Assembly: GCA_030765055.1 (NCBI GenBank)
Contig: CM060955.1
Location: 102,840,201-102,904,200 of the forward strand
Length of the DNA: 64,000 bases
DNA from: Mantis religiosa
Lineage: Eukaryota; Arthropoda; Insecta; Mantodea; Mantidae
Direction of reading: 5' to 3'
Below, in pieces: positions 58,105 through 64,000 of the stretch. Positions within the stretch are counted from its first letter, which is position 1. The number at the start of each line of letters is the position of its first letter. Both the position numbers and the translations under genes were made by a program. The notes below the pieces were generated by a model. It saw nothing but the letters and a program-made list of their open reading frames with translations. It was not told the DNA's origin and searched no databases.

Positions 58105-59185
58105 CTTATTAGCTTGTCTTAGATATTTCACAGAAATGCACATTTGGAATTTCCTCGGTTAAATATAGGTAGGTTTTGAAAAAGAACTCTTTGTGAGCCT
58201 GTGAACAGCATAAATCGTAAAGGACGGAACGGTAATCGAATCCGGTACCTCCCAAATGCAACACTTACAATACTTGCTCGGTGAATGTCAGTTTCTTATT
58301 TATTTTAAACTCTAGAGGGATATTCCTTTTTAAGTTTTATCTATAAAAGTTTATTTCAATGAACAAACTTCAGTGTTGGTGCTACTGAGAAGTGCATAAT
58401 TTCCTACACTTCCCTCGCATAATTTTCTAGTTCTTTTTAAAAGGTCGTTTTACGACTTCAGCTTCATCTACTTTAATACGTCTACGTGATCACAGAAAGC
58501 ACAGAACATATAAAATTCTTTAGTTCCCTACGAAATGCTACATTTCATTTACTATATATGTGTACTTACTGAAGAGATGTACAAAGGACGAATGCATAAT
58601 AAATGATGTATAATAAAACGAGCTAAATTGAATTCCAGTGTAAGTTCTCGAGATAGCACATTCTATCTCTTGAGGTAAACACTAAAGGACATATGTACTA
58701 TTTTTCTACATACTGTTGGCTCATTTAGTAATGTAATGCCCTATGTAGTCTCCGACTCCAATATCATGGTTAACTATGTTTAATGTACTTAATAAACACA
58801 ATGCTTGTTTTGGGATGTTGGGATATGTTATGCATATTCAGGTAAATATATCTCACGTTATAACTTTTTCAGACGTATTCAGTGGATCTCTCCAATAAAT
58901 AATCTGTGTACCCCCCATTACTTCTAACAAATGAGAACATTTTATTAGTTTTTTACTCGTTGGTCAAGCGCATATTGTGTACAATTTTGAAGTCATCACT
59001 TACCGCCTAGCTCATTCCTCCTACTTAAGGCTAAAATGAAACATGCAATAGAGGCACTTCAGCTAATATTTAACTCGATTAATATGATATGGATAAAAGA
59101 CTATTATAAGAATAGTGTGTTGAAGAATAGCTAGGAAAAGTCATGTGGCAACAAATACAATATTTTATATTAAAGAATGGTATTT
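58105..59185. other. AT-rich spacer with a tRNA-like scrap
   Basis: At 58225-58290 the minus strand reads accgagcaagtattgtaag and accggattcgattaccgtt at tRNA-like spacing, possibly a further SINE head. The rest is featureless. Confidence 0.35.
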
Positions 59186-59194
59186 AAAACCGAG

Positions 59195-60055
59195 TGGACC
59201 GAGCGGGATGGCTCGGGCATTTTCGTTTGTAGCCCGTATTCGTGAGGCCCAAGTTTGATTCCTGTGGCCGACCTACCACCATGAGTTTTTTCGAAAGTTT
59301 TCCCGGGTCGATAGGCGAATTATGGATAGGTTAATCATATCCCCCGAATTTTCTGTCCCTCCATTTCATCTCCATCTCTCATCTGGTGGTCTCTTTCAGA
59401 GTAGAAGTGTTGGCGGGTGTCTCGACGGTGCATGGCAGGATGATATGCTCTGAGGTAAACTACTTCCACCTCCGGTAAGGTCGGTTGCCGGTCTCCTCGC
59501 CTCTGCTGTAACAATTTCGGGTCCGCTGCCTGGGATCTATGGGGTTTGCCTGCTGGGCTCGTTGCCGTCCCGCAGTAGGGGAGCGTGTCCGTTGTCCTGG
59601 CCTGTCGGGGGAGGTCTCTAACTAAGTAAACTCTAAGGACCCTGCCCTCTGTAATGCCCTCTGTCTCCTTCGCCTTATCCTTCCTCCTGGGGTTACCACA
59701 CTTGGGGACAGGCACAATGGGCCCAGCATGGTGACCTACGTACCAAATCCACATCTTACATCTGGCATTCTCTTTCAGAGTAGATGTATCGGCAGTGCAT
59801 CGGCGTTGCACGGCAGGATGATATGCTCTTGGTAAAACTCCCTCCTCCTGAAGGACAATCTCGGTCCCATAATACGTTATGTTGGGGCCGTTTCCAACTG
59901 GTAAACAGTAGGTACCCTGGTCACTATCGTGACTCTTTGGATCGGCCACCCTCTATGTCTCCTCACACCTCATACGTCCCCCGGGAGTGTCCCACTTGGG
60001 GCTTAGGTACAGTAAGCCACAGGTTTCGATGACGAATCTGCTCCGTAGTAGTCCT
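59195..60055 (+). repeat. SINE-C copy with tandemly doubled body
   Basis: tRNA-like head gagcgggatggctcgggcat with B box agtttgattcctgtgg (59205-59270). Body 1 (59345-59740) and body 2 (59755-60030) each contain tctctttcagagtaga, gcatggcaggatgatatgct (gcacggcaggatgatatgct in body 2) and a closing cacttgggg..aggcac/aggtac block. The copy at 14395-14860 has one body only. The long minus-strand frame at 59335-59949 follows from this doubling: RAYHPA appears twice in it. Confidence 0.75.
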
Positions 60056-60059
60056 AATC

Positions 60060-60565
60060 CTAATGGTATTTAAATGTGGAGTAAATAACATTCTATTTTC
60101 CTGACGGTGTCATGACGCTTACTGAACCTTTACTCTAAATTAACAAAATAATGCAATATAAAAAGTTTAATTGTGTTTCAATTTGTAGATATATTAAACT
60201 ATTAATATGAAGTTAGAAGATATAGAAAATTTTGTTTAGGGTTTATACAGTAGTAATTGTAAAAAATTTCAAATATGTTTTCCTTATTCATTCTGAGTAA
60301 ATATACGTAAAATTAACTATTTAAATGTATGGGTTTCTCCCTTTGGTTTCTACTTGTCTATGGTAGGCACAGAAGGTATCACATATATCCATTTTACATA
60401 TCCCTGTAAAAACTACACAATTTCATATCCTTGTAACTGAAAAAGGAATTTTTAAAACATAGAGATATATGTGTTTGCTTCCAACATAAAATAAAAACGA
60501 GAATTTGAATATTTAAGTCGTAATTTGTTTAAGAAGTTAACTTAATACTTTAGGAAAAGTTTCTT
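60060..60565. other. AT-rich spacer
   Basis: Nothing recognised. Confidence 0.5.
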
Positions 60566-60571
60566 TTTATT

Positions 60572-60788
60572 CTACGTCCTCCAACGTTGTCATACAGGAC
60601 GCAGATTGAAATGGGCGAAACGATGCTCAAATATGCCTAGAAGGCATAGATCTCAGAGGTACCCGACGTTCGTCTTTTAGGATAAGGGAATATAAACGGG
60701 GAAAACTTATCCAGGTAACTCATCCTGGCCGGTACCACCTAAAAGTGAGGCAGACAGGCTATCACCTAGCTACTACAGTTGGGCTTGA
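60572..60788 (-). repeat. SINE-B copy, diverged
   Basis: Starts tacgtcctccaacgttgtca. The body is recognisable (gaaacgatgctcaaat, gacgttcgtcttttaggata) but the head is strongly mutated, with a lost B box (ccggtaccacc). Confidence 0.85.
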
Positions 60789-60789
60789 A

Positions 60790-61585
60790 ACTTTATACTC
60801 TTGAATGGTCAATTTAAAAACTGCACCAAATTAAAAAAATACTCAAAGATTGAAACGAATAAGTTATTTCGAATACATCTTACGATAAAGAAAAATAATT
60901 TTTACATATTTGTATAGAAGTTTTTTATTTTATCTTATTATTTGTCCTTTATTCGAAATTGCTTGGAATTATTCCCAAATAAACAGGAGTTTTACAGATA
61001 AACAGAAGAAACAATTGAGCTATATGTACATCACATTTGTCATATAAATACCTTAAGCGTATAGTGTTTCTTTTTCAAAATCTTTAGAGCTATTTTCATA
61101 AAAGCAAAAATATCAAATACCTCTTCTGAGGGGGTAGGAGTTTAGGGGGGAGGAAGCATTTTAAAATCTAAATTGCGTACCTTTGGACGTTTGATTTTAT
61201 ATATCAAGCTTTGTTTTAATGTGGTTTTGAGTCAGCTGTTCAGAATCACATCCAGACAGAGAGACAGGCAGACTACAGAAAATAACACCTCCCCCAACAC
61301 ACAAACAAACTCGCATACAAACGCAAAACCTTCATAAGATCTAATGTTTTGCAGTAAGTGTTTTTAAAATCAAATATCAGTAACATATCCAAATTTAATT
61401 GTTGGGTGGAATGTGCGCCTCCACTCACGGTATTTATGTAGTAAATGAGGTGCCAAAGCATTTTCACATTCCATTGTAGTCTTAAATATATTCAGAGTGC
61501 AATACTAACAATTACAATTTAACGTTTTATGCACATTTGAAAATGTGAAGCTTAAAGACATGAAATATTTTGTGTCAAATTGAAG
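60790..61585. other. AT-rich spacer
   Basis: Contains a G-rich patch (gagggggtaggagtttaggg) near 61128. Nothing else recognised. Confidence 0.5.
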
Positions 61586-61589
61586 GATA

Positions 61590-61930
61590 TATATTGTGAC
61601 TTTGTGGGTTCTGAATTAAAAGTCTAGTGTGCAGAAATTACAAATGCTCTTCACTCCCTTAGAAAGTAGTTTGTACAGCCTTTCGCAGCAGAATGACATA
61701 CACCAACACAGTCTCTCGTGGCTTCATCACACATAAACAAAAAAAAAAGAACTCATTTTCAAATCACTACACAATTATCAGTTCTCAACTTTCAACTCGG
61801 TACAGTTCAGATGTCACTACAACTGTCCATCAACAGCGGCAACTTCGTTAACTCCTAGCAGCTCCGCTGCATGACTGACCTTCCGAAGTGCTGGCTGGTT
61901 GAATAAAGCCAGAAGGTTTTTCCTGCATGC
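61590..61930 (+). repeat. Repeat G copy 3, candidate solo LTR
   Basis: tgtgactttgtgggttctga, gaattaaaagtct, gtttgtacagcc, gcagcagaatgacat, and gaataaagccagaagg near the end. The order of blocks agrees with copy 1 at 6790. Confidence 0.5.
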
Positions 61931-62164
61931 CCAACCATTAAGGGTTTTACCCCAGCTAAAGTTATTCAATTTTGGATTTTGTAGGATGTGTTGTGGGTGT
62001 TGATGTTAAACATTTTTGTACCTTCGGCTTGAAGGACATGATGCAGTACCTTGCACCCTAGTATTTTATTTTGAAGTTAGTTATTTATTGGAAAAATTTT
62101 TATGCCAAACAGCTTAGAACAATTATGTGTGACTCAGCTTTAGCTGCTGTTAGTATTAGCTCCT

Positions 62165-62360
62165 GGTTTATCTCGGATGCCCGCAAGCCATGCGGGGTAA
62201 CCGGGACAGTCTAGAACGGCCCCTAGTGGGGTCATAATCTCCCAAAGATCTAACAAGGGAGCTTCTATGTGTAGGTAAAGTAGCGTATAATTTTGATCCC
62301 CGACGCCTAATTTCATCCTCCACGTATGGAAGACCCAAGGCTTCGTGAAACAACCTGGTA
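62165..62360 (-). pseudogene. LINE ORF2 C-terminal relic (Jockey/CR1-like)
   Basis: The minus-strand frame reads ALGLPYVEDEIRRRGSKLYA then TLPTHRSSLVRSLGDYDPTR and RGRSRLSRLPRM. A short conserved tail of the form LPYV.EEI.R....Y..LPTH.NPLV..LG.YDP follows the reverse-transcriptase domain in Jockey/CR1-like insect LINEs. No RT motif is present, and stops lie outside the frame. Confidence 0.55.
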
Positions 62361-62454
62361 GGAAAATAAAGACCTACAGAATATATAGACCTAAATTCTC
62401 TGTTCTATTGCACGACTGACTGACTCGTTCCCTATCCCTTATTTACACTCGAGC

Positions 62455-62760
62455 CATTGTTTCTCGAAAGTTTCCGAAGCTTCACGGCCTTTCACGATGG
62501 CAGGTGAAGGGGAGGTAACTGTCCAGACATCTCTCCGGCTCTTTCTCTCTGGGCAAGTAACAAGCACTTTTCCGCTCCGTGGTCGTGGATTGGGCGCTGT
62601 CTGTTTCTTTCACTCTCCGCTTCTCTCACTCTCTCTCGGCGTTCGCATCAGCATGGGCAGGAAACAGTGCCTGACAACAATATTACAGGTCATCGATTCT
62701 CTTGCATTTGTCACTTTTGTTACAAAAGTTCTAAACTCTTCGGTTTCAAAGCTCTAAAAG
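62455..62760 (+). repeat. Repeat H copy 2
   Basis: The plus strand shares the ordered blocks with the minus-strand module at 24850-25080: tttctcgaaag, ccgaagcttcacggc, tgtccag, tccgtgg, gtttctttcactctccgctt and acagtgcc..acaacaata. The 86-codon frame at 62497-62757 has no conserved counterpart in copy 1. A faint hAT-like string (FVTKVLNSSVSKL) follows the module. Confidence 0.55.
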
Positions 62761-62764
62761 CTGA

Positions 62765-63790
62765 ATAATGCTCAAACAAAAGTGATTTTAATAATTTTGA
62801 TAATATTATTGTTGAATGACATACTTGTTTCTAAATATTAATAAAAATATTTGTAAGTACAATGCACAAACTATTTATTGCACCCCAGTCAATGATTATG
62901 TGTATAATTTTTCACAAATCGATGATGTAAACACTCAAGAGAATACTTTCCCCTTAATTTTGGCAAATAAATATAAAGCATAGTGTCATATATCTAGATA
63001 AATTATAGCAAAAGTAATATCAAAATATAATATTAAAACGGAAATAAACAGAAAGAGGATCGTATATAAATATGAGAAATGCTATAACTGATTTTGTGAA
63101 TAGCCTGTAAATAAAACATAATCTTATGTGTGAAACATTGTAAAAAAATATTGAACAGGAAAGTAAAGATATTAAGTTAGCAATTGCACAAAATATTGGT
63201 GAAAGCAGCAGCATTTGTGAAAGAGAACCAACGAGTGACAGAGAGAAATACGTAAGAAATACACAGATATGGCAAAATGAAACAAGGAGTTCAAACAGGT
63301 TTCATTTGTGGAGAGAGAGTTTCGTCGAGAGAAACAGAGATTCTTAGGAATGTCCAAATATGTCAGCAGAAGCGTGACAGCAGAAACACGAGGTATTGAA
63401 CGTTCATACAACGCTATTTAAAGCACCAATAAAAACAGATGTTACGATTATTGGAGCGGGTATTTTCACATAAAAGTGGGGAAATATTTCCAAGCAGTAC
63501 ACTTCATCTGATTTCTAAGCAGCAAGACGCTGAACTTATGTTCTGCGCAGTGTGAGGGATATGGTATGAGAAAATGAGTTTAACTTGCTATTAATTATTA
63601 TAAGTTATCGGGGGTAAATGTTAAGGCGAAATGTTAATTAAAATGATGAAATAGTTGAGTTTCACTTTCGGTTTATTCTAGAATTTTATGCAACATATTT
63701 TCAAAATAAGATATCTAAATTTCGTCAGAAAATGTCAGAAATTTAATAAAGCGTCCTTGTTCTGCACCCCTTAGTCACACTTTTTTAAAT
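62765..63790. other. AT-rich spacer
   Basis: No element recognised. Open frames at 63020-63214 and 63172-63411 (minus) show no known motif. Confidence 0.45.
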
Positions 63791-63795
63791 TTATC

Positions 63796-63868
63796 CTTCT
63801 ACTTTAAGTCATATCTGACAACGAATAAAATGGTGAAATGATGCTTATGAGCCCAGGATCATCTTTCA
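63796..63868 (-). repeat. SINE-B fragment
   Basis: ccttctactttaagtcatat then gaaatgatgcttatgagccc and tctttcaggataatg. It is the 3-prime half only, broken where repeat G copy 4 begins. Confidence 0.8.
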
Positions 63869-64000
63869 GGATAATGTCACTTCGTGGTTTGTAGAATCGA
63901 AGATCTTGTTTGCAGAAATTTAAAATGGTTCTTATTGCAGTAAAAGATGCTTTGTACAACCCTGGCAGCAGTAAAAAGACGTGACATAGAGAACAGCAGT
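63867..64000 (+). repeat. Repeat G copy 4, cut by the window edge
   Basis: aatgtcacttcgtggtttgt, gcagaaatttaaaatgg, gctttgtacaaccctggc and agcagtaaaaagacgtgaca follow the same order as copy 3. Confidence 0.5.

Noticed and set aside
59335..59949. 204-codon minus-strand open frame, the longest non-microsatellite frame in the window
   Set aside because: It is antisense to a SINE-C copy. Its internal repeat mirrors the doubled SINE body, and the single-body copy at 14.4 kb has no comparable frame.

Overview
This is a eukaryotic, AT-rich, very repeat-dense window with no convincing host gene. It looks like a large-genome insect. The evidence is several tRNA-derived SINE families in many copies, decayed mariner, Tc1, hAT, PIF/Harbinger and Mutator-like transposase relics of arthropod type, non-LTR retrotransposon tails, and long (AAT)n, (GAA)n and (CA)n microsatellites. 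A cockroach or termite is my best guess, but that is inference from general flavour and not a diagnostic match. I see no operons, ribosome binding sites, CRISPR array or rRNA.

Layout. 0-4 kb: AT-rich spacer with the tail of a non-LTR retrotransposon (2.6-3.2 kb). 4-7.4 kb: a SINE-D copy, a mariner deletion derivative with ~195-bp inverted repeats (4426-5249), SINE-B, a second SINE-D, a mariner C-terminal relic, a candidate LTR (repeat G) and SINE-A. 8.8-13.8 kb: a nest bracketed by a perfect 27-bp inverted repeat. It holds a foldback hairpin, a SINE-B, about 360 bp of (AAT)n, and a Mutator-like transposase relic that is split by a 955-bp PIF/Harbinger-type element carrying both a Myb/SANT-like and a HARBI1-like remnant. 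14.4-14.9 kb: a SINE-C copy. 16.7-17.1 kb: a hAT C-terminus. 22.8-24.0 kb: a mariner relic split by a SINE-B with a visible target duplication. 24.2-25.9 kb: a minus-strand hAT relic holding an unusual module (repeat H). 26.85-28.33 kb: a second, GTF2IRD2/ZBED-like hAT with terminal repeats, itself split by a SINE-A. 29.8-31.3 kb: SINE-A inserted in SINE-B, next to a nearly full-length Tc1 relic.

32.9-33.3 kb: a short intact reading frame with a transposase-like helix-turn-helix, possibly a domesticated exon. 34.8-36.0 kb: two head-to-tail copies of a GC-rich, unclassified repeat (repeat I; a third inverted copy lies at 56.6-57.1 kb), followed by a SINE-A with a perfect 15-bp target duplication. 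38.1-39.7 kb: a transposon with ~125-bp inverted repeats and a DDE C-terminal relic, (GAA)n, and an N-terminal relic of a related transposase. 42.2-42.7 kb: a CpG-rich island of unknown role. 46-56 kb: a SINE-rich district with at least nine SINE-B copies, two SINE-A, two copies of a further tRNA-headed SINE (SINE-E) and an RTE-like reverse-transcriptase tail. 59.2-60.1 kb: a SINE-C copy with a tandemly doubled body. 61.6-64 kb: more repeat G, a Jockey-like LINE tail and a second repeat H.

The parts do not form a pathway. They record successive transposition: old DNA transposons and LINEs first, then SINE-B, then SINE-A, which is found inside SINE-B and inside hAT. Microsatellites grow from some SINE tails. 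Similarity statements rest on reading the translations by eye against remembered family patterns. No database search was run.
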